Below are positions 7,388 to 16,347 of a DNA stretch of 64,000 bases, one piece after another. Numbering within the stretch: position 1 is the stretch's first letter; the number at the start of each line of letters is the position of its first letter. The notes under the pieces were generated by a model. That model worked only from the letters and a program-made list of their open reading frames with translations. It ran no database searches and was not told where the DNA came from. A program made the position numbers and the translations under genes. The stretch comes from Betaproteobacteria bacterium (GTDB taxonomy: Bacteria > Pseudomonadota > Gammaproteobacteria > Burkholderiales > SG8-39), in assembly GCA_016195915.1 (NCBI GenBank), contig JACPYS010000030.1:1-64000 (forward strand). The letters are read 5' to 3'.

Positions 7388-9130
7388 TCACGGCTTCATT
7401 GCATCAGTCTCAGCTCCTATTGCATCAGTCTCGCCGCTATTTGCGCTAGTTCGAGACTGATGCAATAGGCGAGGTCCAGGAGCGTAAAGTGCGCCCAAGC
7501 CGCGCTTGTCCGGCTTGAGCAACCACCCTGAGTTCGTCAAGTCTCCGAGATAACGGGTCGCCGCGATGCGGTTCAACGCCAGTATTTTGCGAACGTCCTC
7601 ATTGCGGAGGCCACCGTTTCTTTGAAGAGCCGGCAACAAATTGACGAAACCGGCAGGCATCTCCGCGTGCGCGGCAAAGGGCTCCTGAACGAGGTAAATC
7701 CGACTCCTCTTCTCCGGCGAACACGCGACGCCCTTGCGGATCATGTCCTTGATCGCGGTCGATGCTGCGTAGATGTCGGTGCCAAGCAGGTTCTGACAGT
7801 CCCGGCTGGTGAACCGGTCGCCATGAGCATGGGCATGGGCCAGCATGCGCTTCTGGTCGCCGGAGAGTTCCACGGTCTTGAATTTGGATAGCCACTCCAG
7901 CGTGGCCCTATCGTAGATCGGTTCGTTGCGCAGAGTAACCTGAACCACCGCGCCGCCGACGGCCTCGAACCGCGGCGGGTAGCAGCCGGCGCGCTCCATT
8001 TCGTCGAACATGCGCGGCACGCCTTCGCCCAGTTCACGCATATAGCCCATGGCAGTCAGCACCCGGACGATCAGCGGATTGCGCGAGCAGTGCATGTGCT
8101 GGTGCTGCGCCAACGCATCCAGCGTCACGGGCGATGGCGGCATGCCCGGACTGCGAATCTCCATACGGTCGTCGAACATCCAGACTTCGATGCCCAATCC
8201 GCGAATGCTGTAGTCCCGGTGCGCGACGGCGTTGACGATCGCCTCCTGCCAGGCGAAGGTCGGGTACTCGAGTTTCTCGATGAAGAACAGGTCATGCAGT
8301 TGCTGGCGCTCGCGGATGAAGGGCCGGATGGCCTCGAACGCCCTTTCCAGCAGCACAGCGAGCGGCGCTTCGACCCGGAACCGCTTTGTGATATTCAGTT
8401 CGGCTCCGGATTTTCGTTCGGAACCCTCCCATCGGACGAAGTCGATTCCACAGCGATCGTGCCAGCGCGCCGGATCGCTTCCGAACAACAGCAGGGCGGC
8501 CAGCGTCGGCACGACATGACCGTTGCGCGCCTCCACCAGATGGAGGCACCGAAGCGCCTCGCGCCGCGGCGTGGCCGCCGCGACCGTTGCGGTGAACGCA
8601 GCGAGCAGCGCGTCATCCAGGTCTTCGATCCCCGCGCCGGGCGGAAACGTGCGCTCGAACAAGCCCTGGTGCTTGGCCTCTTTCAGGGCCTTGATCTTGT
8701 CCTTGTCGAAGGGCTGATCGCTGTCGCCCACGCGAAGCGGACAGCGGCTGTCGGTGAGCAGGTGAACCGACGGACTCCAGTCGACCTGGAAGTGAAGCAG
8801 CCGCTTTCCGCTTCGGTCGGATAACTCGCGTGCGACACAGGGCAAGGGCGGACTGACGTAGTTGCGATCCTTCGGCGCGCCGAGCAGCAGGCGGATCTTG
8901 TCCTCGGCATGCGGCACGCCGGTCAGCGCGCCGTTGTTCTCCATGCCGATGGGCAGCTCGCCGCCATCGGCGTTGGCCATCGCCGACAAGGTTTCGGCGA
9001 TGTCACGGGCGATATCCGCCGCCTTGCGTTGTCTCGCACGAGCGGAGGAACGGTCGAATGCAGATTTCCGCTCGAACAACGGGCCTTCCTCGGCGGAGGT
9101 CCAGCGGGCGATATCTGGATTCTGGCTCAT
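7388..9130 (-). CDS. AlbA_2/Schlafen-type ATP-binding protein (RecG-like family)
   Basis: The 580-aa protein has an N-terminal AlbA_2 (Schlafen-like) domain at about 10-135 (EGPLFERKSAF; ANADGGELPIGM) and a C-terminal GHKL/HATPase-like part with EAIVNAVAHRDYSIRG near 320-335 and GEGVPRMFDEME near 390. A winged-helix-like region follows to about 560. Members are annotated as ATP-dependent helicase-related or transcriptional regulators and often sit inside type I restriction loci. The start was chosen as ATG 9130 (MSQNPDIARW) because it overlaps the stop of the hsdS remnant by TCATGA; an upstream ATG at 9163 lies inside that remnant. The last codons are made of a repeated 14-bp motif. Confidence 0.85.
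   Translation of the reverse strand: MSQNPDIARWTSAEEGPLFERKSAFDRSSARARQRKAADIARDIAETLSAMANADGGELPIGMENNGALTGVPHAEDKIRLLLGAPKDRNYVSPPLPCVARELSDRSGKRLLHFQVDWSPSVHLLTDSRCPLRVGDSDQPFDKDKIKALKEAKHQGLFERTFPPGAGIEDLDDALLAAFTATVAAATPRREALRCLHLVEARNGHVVPTLAALLLFGSDPARWHDRCGIDFVRWEGSERKSGAELNITKRFRVEAPLAVLLERAFEAIRPFIRERQQLHDLFFIEKLEYPTFAWQEAIVNAVAHRDYSIRGLGIEVWMFDDRMEIRSPGMPPSPVTLDALAQHQHMHCSRNPLIVRVLTAMGYMRELGEGVPRMFDEMERAGCYPPRFEAVGGAVVQVTLRNEPIYDRATLEWLSKFKTVELSGDQKRMLAHAHAHGDRFTSRDCQNLLGTDIYAASTAIKDMIRKGVACSPEKRSRIYLVQEPFAAHAEMPAGFVNLLPALQRNGGLRNEDVRKILALNRIAATRYLGDLTNSGWLLKPDKRGLGALYAPGPRLLHQSRTSANSGETDAIGAETDAMKP
7398..7466. repeat. Three copies of a 14-bp motif, two direct and one inverted
   Basis: ATTGCATCAGTCTC occurs at 7398-7411 and 7419-7432, and its reverse complement at 7453-7466. 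Copies two and three can form a 14-bp stem around a 20-base loop. All three lie in the 3' end of the AlbA-type gene and encode its (G/A)ETDA(I/M) repeats. They could be a small recombination site, a hairpin controlling the small downstream gene, or protein-level repetition only. Confidence 0.8.
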
Positions 9131-9396
9131 GAGATGGGCTGGTCGCGTTGGTCCTCTCCCCAAATCTCCGCCAGCTTCGCCTGAATTTTACTCGCGTAGT
9201 TGGCGATTACGTCGCCGGCATCTTCCATGACCCTACGGCAGCGGTCCAGCTCCGCAACGATCTTCCGCTGAATTTCCAGTGGCGGAAGGGGGATTTTGAG
9301 ACGAGAGTAACTGGCCTTGGATATTTCTTTGAAGCTTCCGTACTTTCTTTCAAGCGTACCAAGAACGGATTTCCAAGATTTAGCAGAAGCCTTCTG
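9127..9396 (-). pseudogene. C-terminal remnant of a type I restriction specificity subunit (hsdS)
   Basis: The minus strand from 9396 to the TGA at 9127-9129 encodes the typical end of an HsdS target-recognition subunit: KEISKASYSRLKIPLPPLE, then IQRKIVAELDRC and a helical tail ending AKLAEIWGEDQ. In-frame stops at 9397-9399 and 9409-9411 close the frame upstream. Only about 89 codons of a gene usually over 380 codons long remain. No hsdM or hsdR is present. The 4-base overlap with the AlbA-type gene shows that the two were once an operon. Confidence 0.78.
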
Positions 9397-9519
9397 TCAA
9401 TTTGCCGATCAAGGGACCGAACTGAAGCGCAAGCTGCTGGAGTGGGGAGAGGAGCAAGTCTGAGATCCCATGGCCGTCCTCCCATTCACGCGGCGCAGAA
9501 GCCCTCATTTTTCCCCTAA

Positions 9520-9807
9520 TTACGTCGTTCTCCGCACCCGGGCGGACAACTCCTCATACACGTGCCGGCGATGGCCAACGGCCATAAGGCGGATGACGCG
9601 CGTCTTGCGGTCGATGTAGTAGACGATCCGAAAGCGGCGGACGCGGTATTTCCACAATCCGTCAAGTTCACGCAGTAGCGGCACCCCGCACTCGGGGTCG
9701 GTGGCAATGGCTCGAATGGCAGCTCTGATGGAACGTTTCAGGTCAGGATGAAGAGACCGGATCACCTCAGCCACGTGCGGAGGAATGTCCGGACGGAACA
9801 GGCTCAC
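9520..9807 (-). CDS. RelE/ParE-family toxin
   Basis: The 95-aa toxin starts at GTG 9807, overlapping the antitoxin stop (GTGA). The fold signature of the RelE/ParE superfamily is visible: LHPDLKRSIRAAIRAIATDP, LLRELDGLWKYRVRRFRIVYYID and VGHRRHVYEEL at the C-terminus. It probably acts as a ribosome-dependent mRNA nuclease or gyrase inhibitor; sequence alone does not decide. The frame is open further upstream, but that part lies inside the antitoxin gene. Confidence 0.87.
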   Translation of the reverse strand: MSLFRPDIPPHVAEVIRSLHPDLKRSIRAAIRAIATDPECGVPLLRELDGLWKYRVRRFRIVYYIDRKTRVIRLMAVGHRRHVYEELSARVRRTT

Positions 9808-10100
9808 GCACTGCGCCGTTTCTTGGCCGGGGTGACCGGCTCCCCGAACACGTCCTCGAAGGTGAACCCTTTCTTGCCGGACCGGTAGAACGCCCGGCTC
9901 CCGGAGATCTGCTTCATCAGCGCGGGATCGCTGAGGACGTCCAAGGTCTCTTTCAGCCGCGCATATTCCTGCACATTGATCAGAATCGCGGCAGGGCGGC
10001 CATTCTTGGTGACCACGACTTCCTCCTCGCAATCCTGGACACCGGCGATCAGCTCCGGCAACCGCGTCTTCACCTCAGTCAAGGACAACGTTCTTGCCAT
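9804..10100 (-). CDS. Phd/YefM-family antitoxin
   Basis: The protein is 98 aa. Residues 1-60 form the Phd/YefM DNA-binding domain (SLTEVKTRLPELIAGV, VVVTKNGRPAAILI). The rest is the extended toxin-neutralising tail, ending in basic residues. It is first in a two-gene operon with the RelE-type toxin. A sigma-70 promoter and a 16-bp palindrome directly upstream suggest normal autoregulation. Confidence 0.88.
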   Translation of the reverse strand: MARTLSLTEVKTRLPELIAGVQDCEEEVVVTKNGRPAAILINVQEYARLKETLDVLSDPALMKQISGSRAFYRSGKKGFTFEDVFGEPVTPAKKRRSA

Positions 10101-10122
10101 CCGGAACCTCTCGACAAAATAG

Positions 10123-10171
10123 GACCAGAATTCTGGTCATTATAATACTTCACCAGCGAGCAACCAGTCAA
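10123..10171 (-). promoter_or_regulatory. Toxin-antitoxin promoter with palindromic operator
   Basis: On the minus strand TTGACT (10171-10166), an 18-base spacer and TATTAT/TATAAT make a good sigma-70 promoter. It is followed at once by the perfect 16-bp palindrome GACCAGAATTCTGGTC (10123-10138) at the expected start site. A palindrome there is the usual operator for Phd/YefM antitoxin. The -35 box overlaps the stop codon of the LON-domain gene. Confidence 0.7.
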
Positions 10172-10788
10172 CTCTGAGGCCGAGCTGCGCCGCTCCGCTT
10201 CAGCGCAACGTGCAGCGCTTCAAGCCGTTCGAGTCCGCCGTCGAGTTCAAGCAGCGCCTGCTTCGTCGCGAGCGGCAGCGGTAGAAGTTCGGCAAGGCGG
10301 GCGCTTACCCAGCTGCAAGAATCGTAGCGGTACGGCGGTTCGGTTAAGTCGCCCGTCTGATCCTCGAGCACGCGCCTGAGCAACTGCGCGCCCAGTGCAA
10401 GGCCTGGCGGCACCTCGGCGTCAGGCTCCAGGGGCAGCAGTTCGACTTCGGCGCGCGCCAGGCCGTTGCGCTCGACGCGACGCTCGATCACGCGAAAGCG
10501 TTGTTCTCCCAGCGCGCGAATGTTCAGCATGCCGAGTTGGGGCATGTCCCAGTTGGCGATACGCGCAGTGCAGCCGACCGATGCGGGAACCGCGGGCTCC
10601 CCGACTTCGCTGCCCTCGAGGATGAGACAAACCCCGAAAGGCCCGTTCGCGCGCAGGCATTCCTTCGCCATCTCCAGGTAGCGCTGCTCGAACAGTTTCA
10701 GTGCGAGCCGGCCGCCCGGAAAAAGCACCGCGTTGAGCGGGAACAGCGGAAGGTTCTGGATGCGTTGCGCCTGAGCGCCGGTGTTCAT
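10168..10788 (-). CDS. LON N-terminal substrate-binding domain protein
   Basis: The 206-aa protein corresponds to the stand-alone LON substrate-binding domain ([32 protein letters not shown]). It lacks the AAA+ and protease parts of Lon. Such proteins are common in betaproteobacteria; their function is not established. The start chosen is ATG 10788, which overlaps the rapZ stop (ATGA), so it is translationally coupled to rapZ as the last gene of the block. Confidence 0.88.
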   Translation of the reverse strand: MNTGAQAQRIQNLPLFPLNAVLFPGGRLALKLFEQRYLEMAKECLRANGPFGVCLILEGSEVGEPAVPASVGCTARIANWDMPQLGMLNIRALGEQRFRVIERRVERNGLARAEVELLPLEPDAEVPPGLALGAQLLRRVLEDQTGDLTEPPYRYDSCSWVSARLAELLPLPLATKQALLELDGGLERLEALHVALKRSGAARPQS

Positions 10789-11636
10789 TCGGGCGGCGCG
10801 TGGCTTGCGAGTCCGCGGTGCCGGACCAGAACCGGCCATTCGGTGCCGAAACCCGAGGCGAGTTTCTCGGCGAGATAGACGGAGCGATGTTTCCCTCCCG
10901 TACAGCCGATCGCAACCGTCAGGTAGCTGCGGTTGTCACGCACCAGTTCGGGCAGCCAGCGAGCGAGAAACTCGCGTACGTCCGCATACAGGCGCTGCAC
11001 CATTTCCTGGGCGTCCAGATACTCGATGACCGGTGCATCGCGCCCCGTGAGCGGCCTGAGATCGTCGTCATAGTGCGGATTGGGCAGCATGCGCGCATCG
11101 ATTACCCAATCGGCATCCAGCGGTATGCCCTGGCTGTAGCCGAAGGATTCGAACAGCAGCGTAACCGGGCCGGTGCCGATGCCGAGCAGCGCGCGGATCC
11201 ATTCGCGCAGGGCTTTCGGCTGCAAGTCGCTGGTATCGATATGGTGGCCGAGGTCGGCCGCACCTGCCAGCATCGCGCGCTCCCGCTCGATCGCCTCGGC
11301 GAGCGTTACGCTCGCACCGGTGAGCGGATGTCTGCGCCGCGTTTCCGAAAAGCGCCGCACCAGGGATTCCCGCGAGGCGTCGAGGAACAGCACGCGGCAG
11401 TCGGTGCCCTGCACTTTCAAGCGGGCGACGATTTCCGGGAGCGCCGAAAGCGCCGCGCTGCGCGCATCGACGCTGACCGCCGCACGCAAATGACCCGCCT
11501 CTTCGAGAAAGCGCACGACCTCCAACAGCAGCGTCGCGGGCAGATTGTCGACGCAGTAATAACCCGCGTCTTCGAGCACGTTGAGCGCGATGCTCTTGCC
11601 GGAGCCCGACAGACCGCTGACCAGGATAAGTTGCAT
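10785..11636 (-). CDS. rapZ: RNase adaptor protein RapZ
   Basis: The protein is 283 aa, the usual length. Walker A GLSGSGKS lies at residues 8-15, followed by [14 protein letters not shown]. The C-terminal RNA-binding domain carries [17 protein letters not shown]. In E. coli RapZ binds GlmZ sRNA and guides RNase E to control amino-sugar synthesis; in bacteria without that sRNA the role is less clear. It lies directly after hprK in the ptsN-hprK-rapZ order found across betaproteobacteria. Confidence 0.96.
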   Translation of the reverse strand: MQLILVSGLSGSGKSIALNVLEDAGYYCVDNLPATLLLEVVRFLEEAGHLRAAVSVDARSAALSALPEIVARLKVQGTDCRVLFLDASRESLVRRFSETRRRHPLTGASVTLAEAIERERAMLAGAADLGHHIDTSDLQPKALREWIRALLGIGTGPVTLLFESFGYSQGIPLDADWVIDARMLPNPHYDDDLRPLTGRDAPVIEYLDAQEMVQRLYADVREFLARWLPELVRDNRSYLTVAIGCTGGKHRSVYLAEKLASGFGTEWPVLVRHRGLASHAPPE

Positions 11637-11693
11637 GGCGGCGAGATCCCGATTCCGGCAGCATAAAACAAAACCGCCCGCCGCGCGCCTCCT

Positions 11694-12620
11694 TCAGTCG
11701 CCGCTCTTGAGCGCGCCTTTCTGGCGGGCGATGAACTCGGCGGTCGAATCGAAGCCGCGCAGCTGGAGGATGTAGTTGCGCACGGCCGCTTCCAGCAGCA
11801 CCGCGAGGTTGCGGCCGGCCGCCACCGGGAGGATCACCTTGCGTACGGTGATGCCGAGAATGTCTTCGGCGAGCTCGGTGAGCGGCAGGCGCTCGGTTTC
11901 GCGTCCCTCGGCCGGCTTCTCCAGGTGCACGATGAGCTTGACGCGCATCTTCGGCCGCACCGCGGTCTCTCCGAAGATGGTGCGGATGTTGAGCACGCCG
12001 AGGCCGCGCACTTCGAGAAAGTCCCTGAGCAGCCGCGGGCAACGCCCCTCGAGCGTGCGGGTCCCGATGTGCGAGATTTCCACCACGTCGTCAGCCACGA
12101 GCCCATGGCCCCGGCTGATCAGCTCCAGCCCGAGTTCGCTTTTTCCCGCTCCCGATTCGCCCGTGATCAGTACGCCCAGCCCGAGCACGTCCATCAGCAC
12201 GCCGTGGCGCGTGGTGGTGTCGGCGAGCGCCTTGGCAAGGTAGCGGGCCAGCGTTTCGATGATCTGCGGCGCGGGCAACGGCGAGGCGAACACCGCCGCA
12301 TGCGCCTGGCCGGCGCGCTCGATCAGCTCCGCCGACGGAGCGAGGCCGTCAGCGAGGATCACTGCGCAGGGCTTGCCGGCAAACAGCCGTGCGAGGAAAT
12401 CGCGGCGCACTGCGCCGTCGGCCCCGCCGACGGCCTCCGCTTCGCCCGTGCCGAGGACCTGAATGCTGTTGGGATGGGTGAGATTGAGGTGGCCGATCAG
12501 CGTCGCGGTGCTGGCCGCGTCGCGGTGCACCGGCGCAACGTCGTCGGCTGCCCACTGCCGCGTAAGCTGCAGGAACCCGCAGTTGTCGTCATACAACTGC
12601 TTGACGCTGACCTGCAACAT
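11694..12620 (-). CDS. hprK: HPr kinase/phosphorylase
   Basis: The protein is 308 aa from ATG 12620 (MLQVSVKQLYDDN). The N-terminal domain spans about 1-130. The kinase domain has the P-loop GESGAGKSELGLEL near 155-168, then the LVADDVVEI segment, and the HprK signature region LEVRGLGVLNI followed by FGETAVRPKMR. It phosphorylates HPr at a serine. In betaproteobacteria it belongs to an incomplete, regulatory PTS. The start overlaps the end of ptsN by 32 bases. The frame extends to 12806, but that part lies inside ptsN. Confidence 0.95.
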   Translation of the reverse strand: MLQVSVKQLYDDNCGFLQLTRQWAADDVAPVHRDAASTATLIGHLNLTHPNSIQVLGTGEAEAVGGADGAVRRDFLARLFAGKPCAVILADGLAPSAELIERAGQAHAAVFASPLPAPQIIETLARYLAKALADTTTRHGVLMDVLGLGVLITGESGAGKSELGLELISRGHGLVADDVVEISHIGTRTLEGRCPRLLRDFLEVRGLGVLNIRTIFGETAVRPKMRVKLIVHLEKPAEGRETERLPLTELAEDILGITVRKVILPVAAGRNLAVLLEAAVRNYILQLRGFDSTAEFIARQKGALKSGD

Positions 12621-13074
12621 CCGGTTGCCAGTTGGAGATGAGTTGGTGCAACGCGCCCGCATCCGGCGCGGCCGCCATCGCCTCGCGCAGGCCACGATCG
12701 CTGAACATCTGCGCGAGCTCGGAAAGGATCTGCAGGTGTTTCTCCGTTGCCTGTTCGGGCACCAGAAGGAAGAACAACAGCGATACGGGCTTGCCGTCGG
12801 GCGCATCGAAGGGAACCGGCGCTGCGAGCCGGACCAGGGCGCCGAGGGCTTCCTTCAGACCCTTGATGCGCCCGTGGGGAATCGCCACGCCCTGGCCGAG
12901 ACCGGTGGAACCGAGCCGCTCGCGCGCGAACAGGCTGTCGAACACCGTGCCGCGCGCAATTCCCTGCTGGTTCTCGAACAGCAGACCCGCCTGCTCCAAC
13001 AGACGTTTCTTGCTCGAGACCGTGAGATCAATCACCACATTCGACGGAGGGAGAAGCTTCGCGACGAGGTTCAT
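12589..13074 (-). CDS. ptsN: PTS IIA-like nitrogen regulatory protein (EIIA-Ntr)
   Basis: The protein is 161 aa from ATG 13074 (MNLVAKLLPPSN). The phospho-accepting His lies in GVAIPHGRIKGL near residue 66. The EIIA-Ntr fold is intact to the end. It accepts phosphate from the PTS-Ntr chain and regulates potassium, nitrogen and envelope functions. Its place after rpoN and hpf and before hprK/rapZ is the classic arrangement. Confidence 0.95.
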   Translation of the reverse strand: MNLVAKLLPPSNVVIDLTVSSKKRLLEQAGLLFENQQGIARGTVFDSLFARERLGSTGLGQGVAIPHGRIKGLKEALGALVRLAAPVPFDAPDGKPVSLLFFLLVPEQATEKHLQILSELAQMFSDRGLREAMAAAPDAGALHQLISNWQPDVAGQRQAVV

Positions 13075-13204
13075 GCGCGCGCAGGCGGGATTGGTACCTG
13101 GGAGGGAATCGAAAGGCGGCGGATTATAGCCCAAAGGCCGCATCCGTACCCGAACCGTCGGAGCGCAGCTTGCAAGACTTTGCAAACAATTACGCGGGCG
13201 CTGT

Positions 13205-13525
13205 CTAGACGGCGGTTTGGCGCTTCACGGGGACGTGGGATTTTGCTCCGGACTTGGTCTTGTACTTTTCGACCTGGCGGTGCAGCTTGTCCGCCAGCAG
13301 ATCGATCGCGGCGTACAGATCGTGCTCTACGCACTCGCAGTGTATGTCCTTGCCGGGCACGTGCAAGGTGATTTCCGCCTTCTGCACGAGCTTGTCCACC
13401 GACAGGATCACATGCGCATCGATCACGTGATCGAAATGGCGCGTCACGCGCTCGAGCTTGGAGGCGAGATAGCTGCGGATCGCAGGCGTGATTTCGAGAT
13501 GGTGGCCGCTGACATTCAGGTTCAT
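13205..13525 (-). CDS. hpf: Ribosome hibernation-promoting factor, short form
   Basis: The protein is 106 aa with the HPF/YfiA fold (MNLNVSGHHLEITPAIRSYL, HFDHVIDAHVILSVDKL, HCECVEHDLYAAIDLL). It binds the 30S subunit and promotes 100S dimers in stationary phase. Its length fits the short form. It follows rpoN by 18 bases. A gap of 130 bases separates it from ptsN, so ptsN may have its own promoter. Confidence 0.95.
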   Translation of the reverse strand: MNLNVSGHHLEITPAIRSYLASKLERVTRHFDHVIDAHVILSVDKLVQKAEITLHVPGKDIHCECVEHDLYAAIDLLADKLHRQVEKYKTKSGAKSHVPVKRQTAV

Positions 13526-13543
13526 GGCAGATTGTTTCCGCGG

Positions 13544-14950
13544 TTAGAGTGACTTGCGAAGATTGAGCGGAGGGATGTGCAATGCCTCCCGGTACTTGGC
13601 GATGGTGCGCCTGGCCACCACGATACCCTGCTGCCCGAGAATTTGCGAGATGCTCGCGTCGGACAGCGGCGCTTGGGCGTCCTCCGCCGCCACCAACTGC
13701 TTGATCAGGGCCCGTATCGCGGTCGCGGAGCAGGCCCCGCCCGCATCTGTCGCCACGTGACTGCCGAAAAAATACTTGAGTTCGAAGGTCCCGCGCGGCG
13801 TCGCCATGTACTTTTGCGTCGTGACGCGCGAGATCGTGCTCTCGTGCAGTCCGAGTGCGTCGGCGATCTCGCGCAGCACCATCGGACGCATTGCCACGTC
13901 GCCGTGCTCGAAGAAATGCCGCTGCCGGTCGACGATCGCCTGGGCAACCCTCAGGATGGTATCGAATCGCTGCTGCACGTTCTTGATCATCCAGCGTGCT
14001 TCCTGCATCTGGGACGCGAACCCGCTCGCGCCACCGCGGCTGGCGGCGAGTTCAGCGTACAGGCGGTTGATGCGCAACCGCGGCATCGCCTCGCGGTTGA
14101 GGCTCGCCCTCCAGACCCCCTTGGTCTTGCGCACGACCACGTCAGGGGTGAGGTAGCGCGCTTCGGCATTGGAAAATGATGCGCCCGGATGGGGGTCGAG
14201 GCTCTGGATGAGCAGCTGCGCGGCGCGCAGCTGCTCATCGTCGGCACCGGTCGCGCTGCGTAGCCGGTTATAGTCGTGTGCTGCAAGCGCATCGAGGTGC
14301 TTTTCGACGACCTCGAGTCCGATCCTCGCCACGGCATCGTCGTTGCCGCGCGCGCGCAATTGAAGCGCGAGGCATTCGGAGGGCGTGCGTGCGCCTACGC
14401 CGGCCGGTTCGAGGTTCTGCAGATGCTTGAGGGCAGTCGATAGCTCCTGCGGATCGACGGCCTCCTCTGGCGGAAGCAGCTCGATGATCTCCTCCAGATC
14501 CTGCGTAAGGTATCCGTCGTCGTCGAGTGCATCGATCAGGATTTCGACCAGCGCCCGGTCGCGCCGCGGCAGGTTGGTGAGCCCGAGCTGCGCGATCAGA
14601 TGGTCCCTCAGGGTCGGACTGTCGGGTGCACTGTAGCTCCGGTCAGTGTCCCCGTTGTCGTCGCCCGAGCGCCAGTTCGGGGGCGGTTCACCGCTCCAAT
14701 CGGCTTCCGGCGCTTCCGCAAGGGGTTCGGTCTGCGGCTCGGCAGGCGCCGCATCACCGTTTCCGCCGCCCGCCGGTGCGCGCGTGCCGTCGTCCGCGTC
14801 CTCGCGCTCGAGGACGGGATTGTCCATCAGCATGCGCTCGATTTCCTGGTTCAGCTCGACCGTGGAGAGTTGAAGCAGGCGGATCGATTGCTGCAGCTGC
14901 GGCGTCAGCGTGAGGTGCTGGGACAGCCGGAACTGCAGGCTCGGTTTCAT
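13544..14950 (-). CDS. rpoN: RNA polymerase sigma-54 factor
   Basis: The protein is 468 aa. The Gln/Leu-rich region I (FRLSQHLTLTPQLQQSI) interacts with activators, an acidic low-complexity region II spans about 50-110, the core-binding and HTH parts follow, and the RpoN box ARRTIAKYRE lies near 447-456. It recognises -24/-12 promoters and needs AAA+ activators. This window holds both an activator gene (38615-39988) and a matching promoter (21368-21384). Confidence 0.97.
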   Translation of the reverse strand: MKPSLQFRLSQHLTLTPQLQQSIRLLQLSTVELNQEIERMLMDNPVLEREDADDGTRAPAGGGNGDAAPAEPQTEPLAEAPEADWSGEPPPNWRSGDDNGDTDRSYSAPDSPTLRDHLIAQLGLTNLPRRDRALVEILIDALDDDGYLTQDLEEIIELLPPEEAVDPQELSTALKHLQNLEPAGVGARTPSECLALQLRARGNDDAVARIGLEVVEKHLDALAAHDYNRLRSATGADDEQLRAAQLLIQSLDPHPGASFSNAEARYLTPDVVVRKTKGVWRASLNREAMPRLRINRLYAELAASRGGASGFASQMQEARWMIKNVQQRFDTILRVAQAIVDRQRHFFEHGDVAMRPMVLREIADALGLHESTISRVTTQKYMATPRGTFELKYFFGSHVATDAGGACSATAIRALIKQLVAAEDAQAPLSDASISQILGQQGIVVARRTIAKYREALHIPPLNLRKSL

Positions 14951-15010
14951 GTTGGCGGGTGGAAAGGTATGCGTCTCGGACAGCGGGACGGGGGCTGCAC
15001 CCCGCGAAAG

Positions 15011-15733
15011 CTACATGCGAAAATTTTCGCCGAGATAGACCCGGCGCACGCTGTCATTATAGATGATCTCTTCCGGTTCGCCGGAAGCGAGCACCTCGCC
15101 TTCGTTCATGATGTAGGCGTGGTCGCAGATGCCGAGCGTTTCGCGCACGTTGTGGTCGGTGATCAGCACGCCGATGCCGCGTTCCCTGAGAAACCGGATG
15201 ATGCGCTGGATGTCGAGCACGGCGATCGGATCGATCCCCGCGAACGGTTCATCGAGCAGGATGAAATAGGGTTCCGTCCCGAGCGCGCGGGCGATCTCGA
15301 GGCGCCGGCGCTCCCCGCCCGAGAGCGATTGGGAAGGGTGCTTGCGCAGGTGCGCGATGTTGAGCTCCCGCAGCAGTTCGACCAGGCGCTCCTCGACCTG
15401 CGCGGGGGCGAGCTTCTGCAGTTCGAGCACCGCCTGGATGTTCTCTTCCACGCTCAGCTTGCGGAACACGGAGTTTTCCTGGGGCAGGTAGGAGATTCCC
15501 ATGCGCGCCCGCCGATGAATGGGCAGGTGGGTGATCTCGCGGCCGTCGAGTTCGATGCGGCCCGCATCTGCGGCGATCAGGCCTACGATCATGTAGAAAC
15601 AGGTGGTCTTTCCAGCACCGTTCGGCCCGAGAAGCCCGACCACCTGTCCGCTCGACACTTCGAGCGAAACGTCGTGCACGACGGTGCGCGATTTGTAGCG
15701 CTTGCGCAGGCGCTCGGCGCGCAGCAGGCTCAT
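15011..15733 (-). CDS. lptB: LPS export ABC transporter ATPase LptB
   Basis: The protein is 240 aa with Walker [10 protein letters not shown] near 35-43, the ABC signature LSGGERRR near 140, Walker [15 protein letters not shown] and an H-loop His in ITDHNVRE. It powers LPS extraction by the LptBFGC complex; lptF and lptG are not in the window. It follows lptA in the same operon. Confidence 0.97.
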   Translation of the reverse strand: MSLLRAERLRKRYKSRTVVHDVSLEVSSGQVVGLLGPNGAGKTTCFYMIVGLIAADAGRIELDGREITHLPIHRRARMGISYLPQENSVFRKLSVEENIQAVLELQKLAPAQVEERLVELLRELNIAHLRKHPSQSLSGGERRRLEIARALGTEPYFILLDEPFAGIDPIAVLDIQRIIRFLRERGIGVLITDHNVRETLGICDHAYIMNEGEVLASGEPEEIIYNDSVRRVYLGENFRM

Positions 15734-15768
15734 CTGATGTGGTGCTCGCGCGCCGCGGGGAATCCCGC

Positions 15769-16347
15769 TCAGCGCTTGATGGCCGGCGTGGCCGGCGCGG
15801 ACTTCGCCGCTTCGGGATCCTGCGCTTTGGGCTGGATCACCGCGCGCACTCGTCCCTCCGGACTGGTGCCCGGAGCCCCGCCCTTGCCGCCGGAAACGGA
15901 GAAGAATTCGGAGCGCGTATCGACGGAGATAAGCTCGCCGCGCACCTCATCCTGGTCGCGCAACATGCGTGCGTGCTCGTGCAGCTCGATCTTTTCGTTC
16001 TTGTCGTCGATTTCTATCCGCAGCGCCTCGCCTTCGAGCCATTCGTCGCGGGCCTCGCGCTTCTGGCGGAAGCGCGCCGGCCCTCCGGTCGCGGTAGTGA
16101 TCTGGAAGCCTTGGTTGTCCTGGCGCACGACGATCCGGTCGGCACGCACCAGGATCGTGCCTTTGGCAAGGATCACGTTGCCCTCGAAAATCGTGATGCG
16201 CCGCGCGTCGTCCGCGCTCATGCGGTTGGCTTCGATCCGGGTCGGCTTGTCCTTGTCAGCCTTTTCGGCAGCGGCGGGATAGGAAGCCGCCAGAACCGCC
16301 GCCGCCAGTGCCGCGGCAGCGCCGCCCGCCAGGATCGGTTTGCTCAT
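15769..16347 (-). CDS. lptA: LPS transport periplasmic protein LptA
   Basis: The protein is 192 aa with an N-terminal signal peptide ending near AAA-EKADKD (about residue 28). The OstA-like beta-jellyroll domain follows ([32 protein letters not shown]). The C-terminus is a Pro/Ala-rich tail. It forms the periplasmic bridge between LptC and LptD. The start overlaps the lptC stop by ATGA. Confidence 0.94.
   Translation of the reverse strand: MSKPILAGGAAAALAAAVLAASYPAAAEKADKDKPTRIEANRMSADDARRITIFEGNVILAKGTILVRADRIVVRQDNQGFQITTATGGPARFRQKREARDEWLEGEALRIEIDDKNEKIELHEHARMLRDQDEVRGELISVDTRSEFFSVSGGKGGAPGTSPEGRVRAVIQPKAQDPEAAKSAPATPAIKR

Noticed and set aside
9368-9463. Plus-strand coding fragment (DFQDLAEAFCQFADQG and onward to a TGA)
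   Set aside because: It reads well, but it has no start, overlaps the hsdS remnant on the other strand in part, and no family could be named; it may be another decayed gene end.
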